Part shown: piece after piece, positions 1-6,470 of the stretch | Position numbering within the stretch: the first letter of the stretch is position 1 | Layout of the letters: every line of letters begins with the position of its first letter | DNA from: Actinomycetes bacterium | Lineage (GTDB): Bacteria; Actinomycetota; Actinomycetes; Streptosporangiales; Streptosporangiaceae | Assembly: GCA_025964635.1 (NCBI GenBank) | Contig: JAOPYP010000160.1 | Coordinates: 1 to 22,676, forward strand | Direction of reading: 5' to 3' | Length of the DNA: 22,676 nt | Made by a program: the position numbers and the translations under genes | The notes under the pieces: generated by a model | What the model saw: only the letters and a program-made list of their open reading frames with translations | The model's database searches: none | Told to the model about the DNA's origin: nothing

Positions 1-255
1 TCGTAGGGGGCACGACCTGGATGGTGGAGGGGTGACCGGAAGTTCCGGCAGCGCGTGCCGGGCGGACATGATGACCTGGCAGGCCCGCCGCATCTCCAGC
101 CGCAGGTCGTGGTACGGCACCGCGGCAATCTAGCCGCCGCGCAGCAGTCGCCGGTTGTCCGCGTCCAGGTCGTGCGCGATGAACAGCGGCGGCGGGCGGC
201 CGGTCTCGGCGAACGCCCCGAACATCGCGGTATTCCGCCGCCGACCGATTAGACG
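1..255 (-). pseudogene. LacI-family transcriptional regulator, C-terminal remnant
   Basis: Read on the minus strand, about 80 codons resemble the C-terminal effector-binding part of a LacI/PurR-type regulator. The characteristic stretch FIAHDLDADNRRLL is followed, after an in-frame TAG at 130-132, by HDLRLEMRRACQ, which continues the same domain towards the left edge. The stop in the middle of a conserved stretch and the absence of any DNA-binding N-terminus upstream (to the right) show a broken gene. The family call rests on remembered LacI motifs; the sequence directly shows the stop codon and continued coding-like sequence on both sides. It probably extends beyond the left edge. It lies on the element side of the tRNA scar at 807-851, so it may be cargo left from an integrated element. 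Confidence 0.6.
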
Positions 256-678
256 GCGGGCACCGCGGCTTCCCCCTTGAGCGCCACGCGCATCAGACCG
301 AGGCGGCAACAGAATTAGGACGCAGTGGGGCTCCGCTGGACTTCCTTGGACGGGCACCTAGAACCCTCGGTGCGCTGACCTGGGCGACTCGGCGTGCACG
401 GACGTGGGACGGACAGAATGCCTTTTTCAAGCGGCGAGGAATGGAGAATGCGCAGGTCAGTGGCTATTCCGATGGGCAGGAATGGTTGGGCTGTAAAACC
501 GCTCACCCTGGAGAGGCCTTGGCCTGCCGATGCCGGTGACGCAAAACGGTAGGCGGACGCCTCCGGCCGTCACACTACGATACCGAGCCACGGCCCACAT
601 GCGAGGCACGTGACCAAGCAGCGCGATCTCCACACGACTCTAGGTCGTGCATCTGACACGGGCACGAGGTCCATCAAG
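256..678. other. No recognisable gene
   Basis: Several short open frames occur on both strands, but none has a recognisable domain, a good ribosome binding site or a typical actinobacterial codon pattern. I see no RNA gene or repeat here. Confidence 0.5.
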
Positions 679-700
679 TTGGGAGCGCGATTGGGAGCGC
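679..700 (+). repeat. Direct repeat TTGGGAGCGC x2
   Basis: The decamer TTGGGAGCGC occurs at 679-688 and again at 691-700, 12 bp (about one helical turn) apart. It lies just upstream of the phased array at 701-750 and about 110 bp from the tRNA scar. By position it could be an arm-type binding site for an integrase or excisionase, but no such gene remains in the window. Confidence 0.6.
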
Positions 701-750
701 ACTTTGCTCGCGGCTGCTCGGTGGTGCTCGGCTGTGCTCGCTCCTGCTCG
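701..750 (+). repeat. Five tandem 10-bp units ending in (T)GCTCG
   Basis: Five consecutive 10-bp blocks each end in TGCTCG, at 705-710, 715-720, 725-730, 735-740 and 745-750; the first four bases of each block vary. The strict 10-bp period puts every TGCTCG on the same face of the helix, the layout of iterons or cooperative protein-binding arrays. The array ends 56 bp before the tRNA-Val fragment. Its role is unknown; accessory sites for recombination at the adjacent attachment site are the most economical reading. Confidence 0.7.
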
Positions 751-806
751 ATCCTGACCTGGGCTGACAGGATGAGCCGAAGGTCGGGGGAGTGGTGGTG
801 ACAATC

Positions 807-851
807 CTTACAAGCGAGGGGTCACTGGTTCGAACCCAGTTGCGCCCACCA
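807..851 (+). other. 3' half of tRNA-Val(UAC): probable attachment-site scar
   Basis: The sequence carries a complete tRNA 3' half. There is an anticodon loop CTTACAA (807-813, anticodon TAC), a 3' anticodon strand GCGAG, a variable loop, and a T arm ACTGG-TTCGAAC-CCAGT (824-840) with perfect stem pairing. It ends with the acceptor strand TGCGCCC (841-847), a discriminator A and an encoded CCA (849-851). The bases 5' of the loop do not pair with GCGAG, and no D arm or 5' acceptor GGGCGCA lies upstream, so this is not a functional tRNA gene. Integrative elements that insert into tRNA genes leave exactly such a 3' copy at the distal end, so the element would lie to the left and the native chromosome to the right. 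The intact tRNA-Val would be beyond the left edge. Confidence 0.8.
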
Positions 852-1106
852 GCGGTTTTAGCCCGATTCAAGATCATTGAGAGCCTGTTTGTTGCCATCG
901 TCTGTAGCAGCGGGTCAGTTCTCGCTCTGGTTGAGCAGCCGGTGTAGCCGGGTAAGTGCGTCTCGGCTGAATTGGGGCAGAGAGCCTGCCATCGCTGTCT
1001 CCGGCGCCCAGGTGTCCGAGGCTTGCCTAGCCTCGCTTAAGGTGCGACGGATCGGTTGCGGTTGATGCGCGACAACCCTAGAGCTCTCAGCTGGCGGCAC
1101 GCTAAC

Positions 1107-1805
1107 TTACTGGCCAGTTCCGGTTTGGTCGAAAAGGGTGAGCTGGCCCGGGATCTCGTCCTCAGCGATCCGCGGGAGGTCCAGCTGGCCGTGGAGCCAG
1201 GCAGCGAGCCAGTCGGTCAGGGTCATCGCCTGGCGGAACAGGCTGTTGGATGGCGAGGGATCCGCTGCGCCGTTGGGGTCCCACACCCACATCTGGCCTT
1301 CGGGGTGGGAGCAGTCGACGAGTGACCAGATGGCGCAGCCCCAGTCGAAGAGCCACAGCATCTCGCGGGGCCTGCCGGGGCTGAACGCGCGGTAGACGTG
1401 CAGCAGGTCTGTCCAGTCTCCGATATAGGTCAGCTCGTACCCACGGACGCCGAGGATTCCTCTGCCGCGGGGCCCGAAGCCCCCATTGGCAACCTCCAGG
1501 AACAAGCGACGCAGCAGCGGAGGCAACAAGCATCCGAGCGCTTCCTCTAGCTCCAGCACGGCCTCGGGCAATGCCACCGGAGGCGACGGAAGCCTAGCCA
1601 CCAGCCCCGTGGCACGCGCCTGCAGATGTTCCGGCGTGCCACGAAGATAGCCGCCTGGGGCGTTCCTGACCGGTTCAGTTCCTGCCAAGCCACCCCGGAG
1701 ACCCTGTGCCTTGGCGGCGGGCAGCCAGTCGAGATATTCCCCGGCGGCCACGGTTGCGCGGATTGCCTCGAACACCTCGTCCTGGTGCACAGCACCACCT
1801 GCCAA
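1107..1805 (-). CDS. SMI1/KNR4 (SUKH) family protein
   Basis: A 232-residue soluble protein. The central and C-terminal parts (about residues 75-210) match the SUKH fold: a helical start LPEAVLELEEALGCLLP, then LLRRLFLEVANGGFGP, the hallmark 'P..yr.fl...NGG' region, then a strand-rich part with WLFDWGCAIWSLVDC. SUKH proteins act as immunity proteins of polymorphic toxins or as cytosolic adaptor proteins; no toxin gene is visible beside it. The ATG at 1805 keeps the full helical N-terminus. The gene begins directly downstream of a decayed IS481 transposase start and IS481 end (1803-1903) and has the transposase's orientation, so it may be an orphan immunity gene left behind by mobile DNA. The family is fairly sure; the role is not. 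Confidence 0.75.
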   Translation of the reverse strand: MAGGAVHQDEVFEAIRATVAAGEYLDWLPAAKAQGLRGGLAGTEPVRNAPGGYLRGTPEHLQARATGLVARLPSPPVALPEAVLELEEALGCLLPPLLRRLFLEVANGGFGPRGRGILGVRGYELTYIGDWTDLLHVYRAFSPGRPREMLWLFDWGCAIWSLVDCSHPEGQMWVWDPNGAADPSPSNSLFRQAMTLTDWLAAWLHGQLDLPRIAEDEIPGQLTLFDQTGTGQ

Positions 1806-1839
1806 CCTCTACTCGCCCACATTCAGCACCCTGAAGCAT
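1803..1839 (-). pseudogene. Decayed start of an IS481-family transposase
   Basis: On the minus strand this stretch reads L-N-V-G-E-stop-R where the better preserved copy at 2886 reads L-S-V-T-E-Q-R. The DNA of the two lines up from the ATGCT near 1839 onwards, with the glutamine codon CAG changed to TAG. It follows an IS481 end (1849-1903) at a similar distance to that in the other copy. Too short for a family call on its own; the match to the second copy supports it. Confidence 0.5.
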
Positions 1840-1848
1840 AAGGGGAAC

Positions 1849-1962
1849 GTCACGCATCAAGTGGAGCCACCGTGTCGCACATCAAGTGGAGCTAGGCAGG
1901 ACACAGGTGTCCTGCCTAGCTCCACTTGATCCTTGACGGATCGGCCTCACTTGATCCTTCAC
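1849..1962. mobile_element. Two IS481-type ends abutted head to head
   Basis: The segment is one large inverted repeat. Its inner arms 1881-1904 and 1907-1930 are perfect reverse complements of 24 bases separated by 2 bases; the outer parts are imperfect. Reading outward-in from each tip (1903 leftwards, 1908 rightwards) both begin TGTCCTGCC, and each carries CTTGAT at 18 and 43 bases from the tip. The same tip TGTCCTG with paired CTTGAT repeats occurs upstream of the transposase fragment at 2897-2947, which ties these ends to an IS481-family element. The tips are 4 bp apart (CAGG). The DNA can also form a very stable cruciform or RNA hairpin, and could stop transcription arriving from either side. 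Confidence 0.7.
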
Positions 1963-2031
1963 ACGCCCTAGATGAATTTGCGTCGAGGATGTTCGGCTGC
2001 TGTCAATGATGCCTGTGGTCGTGCTGGCCGG

Positions 2032-2691
2032 TCAGGTGCTGCCAGTCAGTTGTCTGTCGATCCGGCGTAGCTGCTGGCTGGCTGCCCCGTGGACACGCGG
2101 GTCAGGATGCTGGAGCAGCGACGCGATGTGCTGACGGGCGGCGGCGTTTCCGAACCTGCGGCGCAGCGCCGGCATTGCCGTCAGGGCGGTGTCGGGATCG
2201 GCGAGGGCATTGAGCAGGATCTCGTCCGCGGCGGGGGTCTTGATCCTCCACAGCATCCCGGCGAGCGGCTGACGCCCCATGCCATAGCTGGTGTCTGCGG
2301 CGAGGTCTGTAATTGCGCTGAAGTGGCGCTTGTCGCATACGAAGGCCAGGGTGCCGCCGACAACCCACTTGTAGTTCGCGCTGCCCGGCCGGCGATATTC
2401 CTCGATGAGGGCTTCGGCCACCAGGCCGTCTCTTGTCTTGATGGCTAGATGCCGGACCATGGCTTCCCGGAGCTTCTCGTTGGTGACGCGGGGCAGCCAC
2501 TCCAGCAGGACGGGCATGGCCCGCGCTGCGTCGAAGTTCGGAGGCTCGATCACGCCGGGGATAGGCCGGCTGACGAACCTGCCGAAGTCGTCTGTATTGA
2601 TGCCTGCCGCCGTCAGGGCTGCCTTGACCGGCTCCGCGTCGTGCTCATAGTCAGCTACGCGCGCCTGATGCTTGCTGCGCTGCTGGTCCAC
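2032..2691 (-). CDS. HEAT-like repeat protein, function unknown
   Basis: A 219-residue soluble protein of repeated helical pairs. Segments such as ARAMPVLLEWLPRV, REAMVRHLAIK, ADEILLNALADPD and ARQHIASLLQHPDPRVHGAA have the spacing and the 'D(P)D..VR..A' turn of HEAT/PBS-lyase-type repeats. No catalytic motif, signal peptide or membrane segment is visible. HEAT proteins are usually protein-binding scaffolds; no partner can be named. The ATG at 2691 lies 36 bases after the stop of the truncated IS481 transposase (2728), and the gene sits inside inverted IS481 ends, so it could be transcribed from the IS end. Codon use looks normal for high-GC actinobacteria and the frame is intact, so it is probably still functional. 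Confidence 0.7.
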   Translation of the reverse strand: MDQQRSKHQARVADYEHDAEPVKAALTAAGINTDDFGRFVSRPIPGVIEPPNFDAARAMPVLLEWLPRVTNEKLREAMVRHLAIKTRDGLVAEALIEEYRRPGSANYKWVVGGTLAFVCDKRHFSAITDLAADTSYGMGRQPLAGMLWRIKTPAADEILLNALADPDTALTAMPALRRRFGNAAARQHIASLLQHPDPRVHGAASQQLRRIDRQLTGST

Positions 2692-2727
2692 GACGATCCT
2701 TTCTGCCTGGCGGCGGATAGCGCGGTA

Positions 2728-2886
2728 TCAAGAGACTAGCCCGTCGTCCCGGTACCTTCGCAGCCAGGCGTGCAAGCTCTGGCGGCTGACTCCGTATCGG
2801 TCGGCTACCTCGGTCACCGGGACCCCGGCCCTGACTTCCAGGACGGCCCGGTATCTCTGCTCGGTCACGCTCAGCTCCCACAGCAT
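2728..2886 (-). pseudogene. IS481-family transposase, N-terminal HTH fragment
   Basis: A 52-codon frame from ATG at 2886 to TGA at 2728-2730. It holds the first part of an IS481 transposase: ELSVTEQRYRAVLEV, then a helix-turn-helix PVTEVADRYGVSRQSLHAW and LRRYRDDGL. IS481 transposases run to roughly 300-400 residues with a DDE integrase core; here everything after the first helix-turn-helix is gone, replaced by the HEAT-like gene. An IS481 end (2897-2947) lies 10 bases upstream. The family call is confident; the fragment cannot transpose by itself. Confidence 0.85.
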
Positions 2887-2896
2887 GAGCGGGAGT

Positions 2897-2947
2897 GTCA
2901 AGCATCAAGGGGGAGCCCTTGGGTAAAGCATCAAGCGGGACAGGACA
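2897..2947 (-). repeat. IS481 terminal repeat (transposase-proximal end)
   Basis: From the outer tip at 2947 inward it reads TGTCCTGTCCCG and carries two CTTGATGCTT copies (2926-2935 and 2900-2909, reverse strand) 26 bp apart. The ends near 1905 show the same tip with paired CTTGAT repeats 25 bp apart. It lies immediately upstream of the transposase start at 2886. Confidence 0.7.
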
Positions 2948-3301
2948 GACGCCCAACCCCAAGTGCCCAACCCCAAGCTGGTGAGTACTTTCTCTAGGGT
3001 TCAAGGGCGCGCGAAGCGCGCCGGGACCTCGGCCGCCAGCTGGCGTTAGAGCAGCGGCACGCGAAGTTGACGCTGGCCGAAGTGCGGCGCAGCTCCCGTT
3101 TGGCGTTGACCGCGGTCAACTCGGGGGACTGTCGTGCCACCGGGCGCCGACACCGCTCTTAGGCCCTTCGGGCCACGGCGGCCTCGGCGCGCTCCAGGCC
3201 CCCGGCGACGAGGCGCGCCAGCTAGGCGCCGCAACGGTCAGGGCAACCGCGCGCCTTGCAAAGGCTGCCATCCTCCCGGTGATCGATCGTTGAACCGTGC
3301 A
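2948..3301. other. Gene-free stretch with short palindromes
   Basis: No convincing coding frame. It contains a perfect hairpin GGCGCGC-GAA-GCGCGCC at 3006-3022, a 14-bp palindrome TTGACCGCGGTCAA at 3106-3119 and a GGCCC-TTC-GGGCC hairpin near 3165-3177. The first is preceded by TCAAG, as is the copy inside the palindromic element at 3302-3378, so it may be a partial copy of that repeat. The others have no assigned role. Confidence 0.5.
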
Positions 3302-3378
3302 AAGATCACCGTCAAGGGCGCGCCTACGGCGCGCGCGTCACACGTGATGGCGCAAGCGCCACCCTTGACGGTGATCTT
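3302..3378. repeat. REP/MITE-like palindromic element
   Basis: A 77-bp unit bounded by perfect 17-bp inverted arms (3302-3318 and 3362-3378, AAGATCACCGTCAAGGG and its complement). Inside are smaller palindromes: a GGCGCGCC/GGCGCGCG pair around CTAC, CACGTG near 3341-3346, and GGCGC-AA-GCGCC at 3349-3360. The nested design resembles repetitive extragenic palindromes or tiny non-autonomous transposable elements of high-GC bacteria. No transposase is present. It lies about 90 bp upstream of the membrane protein gene. Confidence 0.65.
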
Positions 3379-3470
3379 CCACGGCTCGATCTGCGCCTAT
3401 CGGAAGGATGGGCAAGAGCGGATAATGATCTCGCTTCATCGGAGGAGCCAGGCGGCTACAGGAGGCGACC

Positions 3471-3917
3471 GTGCCAGTAAGTGAACTTGTGGCAGCATTG
3501 CTCGTTCTCGTCATCTGCATTGGTGGCCTATTAATACTCCCCCGGGTTTGGCGTGGGTGGTTTGCCAGTGATGGAACCGGCTCACGGAGGACGCATGGGG
3601 GGAACGCATTGTTCTGGTGGCCGTATGGCGAGGCCTCGCGGCGCGGTGCCATCCGAGGTCTGGTAGCAGCCATTTTTGCTGCCTGGGCGTTGCTGATAGC
3701 GGGGATGCTTGCGGCAGTATCTGTTCAGGTATCAGGGCGAAGTGCGCATACCTTCCATACTGGAGCCATAGCTTTGATTGCTATTTTCGTAATATTCCTA
3801 CTGCTGCACTTCACGGTGATGTTCCTGAATAGGCCGAAGTTTATTGTTCCGCCGTCTCAGCGCGGCGAACTTGGCGTCTTGGCCGAGCGCGCTGCCAGGC
3901 GACGTAGCCCGGAATAG
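3471..3917 (+). CDS. Small integral membrane protein, function unknown
   Basis: A 148-residue protein with three clear hydrophobic segments at about residues 5-24, 62-84 and 97-119. A Trp-rich loop (FWWPYGEASRR, about 48-58) sits before the second segment and a basic tail follows the third. The GTG start at 3471 is chosen because AGGAGG lies 5 bases upstream. No known domain is recognised. Base composition is lower in GC than the operons to the right, which fits foreign origin. The gene stands alone, next to a palindromic repeat and mobile-element debris. It is a real gene by start context and topology; nothing supports a specific role. Confidence 0.65.
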   Translation: MPVSELVAALLVLVICIGGLLILPRVWRGWFASDGTGSRRTHGGNALFWWPYGEASRRGAIRGLVAAIFAAWALLIAGMLAAVSVQVSGRSAHTFHTGAIALIAIFVIFLLLHFTVMFLNRPKFIVPPSQRGELGVLAERAARRRSPE

Positions 3918-4348
3918 CTATTCCAAGGCATCCCGTCGCTGAGGCGCGGAGCCTGGTTATCCCGTGAGCGTGGAAGTTCCGACAGCAAGGGCACACCTTA
4001 CAAGCGGAGTGTCCTCCATGATCGAGGCTCGCGGCTCCTGACACCTGAGCCTGACACCAACGAGCCTGGCCCGCGGCGACTCTCCGTGGACGCGGTAGCG
4101 CTGCGCTGCCAGGTCAGCTACAGTCCTGGATTCGACATCGTGTGGATCGGTTGAGAGCCAGATGATGTCGAGCTGTTCGACGTTGTCTTGAGTTTCAGGT
4201 GCGCCACTCGCCGTCGGCTGTTGGAGCCTCGGCGCGCATCAACTGGTCGCGGACAGCAGCGTACTCGCTACGGAATCTGCGGCCGCAGTAGAAGCGACCG
4301 CACAATGCCGAGAAGCGGACGTCCGCTGTGGGCGAGTCGGTCAGCTCG
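3918..4348. other. No recognisable gene
   Basis: Short overlapping frames on both strands lack any domain, ribosome binding site or RNA-like structure that I recognise. The overlapping open frames around 4190-4480 appear to be shadows of the VOC gene or chance frames. Confidence 0.5.
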
Positions 4349-4804
4349 TCAGGCACTCCGGGTGATCGAACCGGGGGTGAGCAAGACCCGCAACCCGTCC
4401 GGGTCGCGCACGGTCGCAATAGTGATCGGCCCACCTGGCCCGGGCAGGTCCACGCGCCGGGGCGGGCCGCCGAGGCCAAGCGCGGCGAGACGGCTCAGCG
4501 CGGCCTCGACATCGACGAAGAACGACAGCAGGAAGAACCCGGTCACCGGTGGCGAGGGTGGCGCCCCCGCCGGGACGTCACCGTCGAGCACGTTGAGTTC
4601 CAAGACCCCGGCGTGGTCGTCGGGAACCTGCGGGTCGCCGAGGAATACCGCTCGCAAGCTGCGGCTAGGAGCGTCGAACAGACCCGGCCAGTCACCTTCG
4701 ACCTGCCGGTCCTGCAACAAGTCCAGGCCGATCCCGTCCCGGTAGAAGCGCAGGCTGGCGTCAAGGTCGCGGACGATCACCACGGCATGATGAATGGCAG
4801 GCAC
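4349..4804 (-). CDS. VOC (glyoxalase/bleomycin-resistance) family protein
   Basis: A single-domain VOC protein of 151 residues. The N-terminus AIHHAVVIVRDLDASLRFYRD is the classic first beta-alpha unit with its metal-ligand-type His; GVLELNVLDG and IATVRDPDGLRVLL mark the later strands. VOC proteins bind metals and carry out isomerisations, dioxygenations or antibiotic sequestration; the substrate is not predictable here. I place the start at GTG 4804, directly before the domain. The open frame runs on upstream to 5290 but that part encodes no domain and overlaps a decayed sigma factor. No strong Shine-Dalgarno precedes this GTG, so the start is uncertain and the gene may itself be relic. Confidence 0.65.
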   Translation of the reverse strand: MPAIHHAVVIVRDLDASLRFYRDGIGLDLLQDRQVEGDWPGLFDAPSRSLRAVFLGDPQVPDDHAGVLELNVLDGDVPAGAPPSPPVTGFFLLSFFVDVEAALSRLAALGLGGPPRRVDLPGPGGPITIATVRDPDGLRVLLTPGSITRSA

Positions 4805-5157
4805 AGGGCGAAATTTAGCACTGGCCAGGACGCGGCTGACCACGACCTCGCATCCGGGCGGCATGGCTCGCGCACCAGGCGAACCGGCCGGGCAGGCCCC
4901 GGGAGAGTGAGCGGATCCCAGGAACGTCCCGCTCCGCGGGACGCCGCCGATCAGTACACCAGCCGGCACCTCGTGCGACCGAGACCATTGCGACTTCAGT
5001 GTCGAGGCAGCCGCTGACCACGGCACCGCCCATCGTCGCCGAGAACAGCACTGGCCCGACCGGGAGCGCAAGCGCCTGGCCTGGCTTCTGCCCTGCGACA
5101 CAGCCTGCGCGGGTATCCGCATCTGCCGTGGAGCGAACGATCGCCTGATGCCTGCCC

Positions 5158-5316
5158 CGGGACCGTAGCTATCCATGCGTCGCCTGGAATTCGCACGCAG
5201 TAAACGTCCTGCACGACGTCCTTGGCATCTGCGAGCGTGCCGAATAGCCGGTAAGCCACTCCGAACACGGCCGGGTGGTGCTTGCCCCACTCCAGCTCAA
5301 GCCGGGTCGCGCCCGG
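5158..5316 (-). pseudogene. ECF sigma-70 factor, region 2 fragment
   Basis: On the minus strand about 50 codons read HHPAVFGVAYRLFGTLADAKD, then VVQDVY and DAWIATV. This is the conserved region 2 of extracytoplasmic-function sigma factors of the SigJ type, which typically show 'GVAYRMLG..ADAEDVVQE'. A TAG lies just upstream of the fragment and no region 4 follows, so only part of region 2 survives. It faces the same way as the VOC gene, but the 350 bases between them are noncoding. Confidence 0.6.
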
Positions 5317-5334
5317 CTACCTGAAGTGAGGTAG
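5301..5334 (-). terminator. Paired hairpins downstream of the Rieske gene (possible terminator)
   Basis: Two adjacent stems, GCCGGG/CCCGGC (5301-5317) and CTACCT/AGGTAG (5317-5334), lie about 90 bases after the Rieske stop codon. There is no T-run, so intrinsic termination is only possible, and the first stem overlaps the sigma-factor remnant. Confidence 0.25.
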
Positions 5335-5424
5335 CAGTGGAGCGACGTCCTGGGGTACCGATCTTGTCTGCGATCAAGTGGTCCTGATTCAGGGGTGACG
5401 TGTGAGTTCAGTGACCGGGGCACA

Positions 5425-6420
5425 TTACGCGCCGTATTCTCCGAACGCGTCCACCTTGGCCAGCGCGCTCAGCTGTGTCCGGTAGAGGAGGCTGGCGGCG
5501 TCGGGCACCTTGATGTGGAGTTCTTCGCGCAGGCTCACTGGGAGTTCTTCGGGTCGCTGGCTCTCCACGACGACGCGGTCCTGCTCCATGATGGTCCGGG
5601 TGAAGTCGCCGAATTCGTGGTCCGGCCGGCTGAGCGAGTGGTTGCGGATTATCCAGACGTACAGCTCGCTGGCCGTGGGTGAGACGGGCGTGGTGGCCAT
5701 CGAGATCATGGTCGCGGACACGCCGTCTTCCTCGATCTTGTTCAGGTGGATCGTGAACGGCAGGCTGAGCGTGTACTCGTAGCGGACCGTCGCCGTGCCG
5801 CCCTTGCCATAGAGGTCGCTGGGCTCTTGCTGCTCGAAGGCGAAGAAGAGCCCGTCATCGGTCTTCTCCACCGCGTAGGGCTGGACCTCGGCCCGGTCCT
5901 CGGTGCCCAGCAGGCCGGGGTGCACATAGGGAAAGTGCGAGAAGTCCATGAAGTTCTCTACCGACCGGGCCGCGGAGGTCCGCCACACCTTCCGGTAGGA
6001 CAGGAATCCATGCCATCCGCTCTTGCCGAAGACCCCGCCGGGGAAGGCCGGGATGCCGGCGACTGGGTCACCGACCGCGACCCAGACCAGGTCGTAGGCC
6101 TCCTGCGTGCGATAGGCCTGCGCGCGGGCGGCCCGGGGGATCGGCGCGCCGGCCGGCCTGGACGGGATGCGGACGCAGCCGCCGGTCCTGTCGTACTCCC
6201 AGCCGTGGTACGCGCACACCAGGCGGTCCCCGCGGACCCAGCCGAGTGACAGTGCCGCGCCGCGGTGGATGCACAGGTCGCGCAGGGCCACGGGACCCTC
6301 GGAGTCGCGGTAGGCCACGACAAAGTCACCCAGCAGCGGAAATCGGCGCGGCTGCTCGCCGATGTCCCCGACGGCGCAGATGGGATGCCAGTAGTTCGCC
6401 AGCGTGGGCTGACCGAGCAC
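5425..6420 (-). CDS. Rieske non-haem iron oxygenase (ring-hydroxylating type)
   Basis: 331 residues, the usual size for the oxygenase subunit of class-IA-like Rieske mono- or dioxygenases. The Rieske [2Fe-2S] site is C50-x-H52 ... C69-x2-H72 (CIH and CAYH). The catalytic iron site is in the ENFMDFSHFPYVH stretch with H162 and H167, and the D159 bridge between the two metal centres is present. Such enzymes hydroxylate or O/N-demethylate aromatic or heterocyclic substrates and need an external ferredoxin/reductase, none of which is in this window. The start is GTG 6420 with AGGAGG 6 bases upstream. It is the last gene of the minus operon, 50 bp after the substrate-binding protein, so uptake and oxygenation are co-expressed. 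The substrate is unknown. Confidence 0.92.
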   Translation of the reverse strand: MLGQPTLANYWHPICAVGDIGEQPRRFPLLGDFVVAYRDSEGPVALRDLCIHRGAALSLGWVRGDRLVCAYHGWEYDRTGGCVRIPSRPAGAPIPRAARAQAYRTQEAYDLVWVAVGDPVAGIPAFPGGVFGKSGWHGFLSYRKVWRTSAARSVENFMDFSHFPYVHPGLLGTEDRAEVQPYAVEKTDDGLFFAFEQQEPSDLYGKGGTATVRYEYTLSLPFTIHLNKIEEDGVSATMISMATTPVSPTASELYVWIIRNHSLSRPDHEFGDFTRTIMEQDRVVVESQRPEELPVSLREELHIKVPDAASLLYRTQLSALAKVDAFGEYGA

Positions 6421-6470
6421 CGTGTGCCTCCTAAGGACGTGATCCTTGCAGTCGCGGCTTGTCTTCCCCG

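Larger units (their letters stand above)
1908..2947 (-). mobile_element. IS481-derived cassette: paired ends enclosing a HEAT-like gene
   Basis: The two ends are inverted relative to each other. From 1908 inward the sequence starts TGTCCTG with CTTGATCCTT at 18-27 and 43-52 bases from the tip. From 2947 inward it starts TGTCCTG with CTTGATGCTT at 13-22 and 39-48. Just inside the right end is the start of an IS481 transposase (2886), cut off after 52 codons. The rest of the 1040 bp carries an unrelated 219-codon gene in the transposase orientation. No clear target-site duplication flanks it (CAGG on the left, GACG on the right). It may be a non-autonomous derivative carrying a passenger gene, or two separate IS remnants that happen to flank the gene. 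Confidence 0.5.

Noticed and set aside
671..685. A further IS481 end (CATCAAGTTGGGAGC)
   Set aside because: It resembles the CATCAAG motif but lacks the TGTCCTG tip, has no second copy at the right spacing, and points the wrong way to pair with the end at 1903.
701..750. A CRISPR array
   Set aside because: The units are only 10 bp with a 6-bp core; no spacers or long repeats.
807..851. A complete tRNA-Val gene
   Set aside because: The 5' acceptor, D arm and 5' anticodon strand are missing, and the bases upstream do not pair with the 3' strands.
915..1100. A MarR-like C-terminal fragment on the minus strand
   Set aside because: The ending DALTRLHRLLNQSEN is suggestive, but the match is too short and weak to support a call.
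3106..3119. TTGACCGCGGTCAA as a regulator operator
   Set aside because: A perfect 14-bp palindrome, but it has no gene start nearby and no second copy, so a role cannot be supported.
4349..5290. A 313-residue protein fusing an upstream domain to the VOC domain
   Set aside because: Only the last 151 codons encode a domain; the upstream part is Arg/Ser-rich, lacks any fold and overlaps the sigma-factor remnant in another frame.
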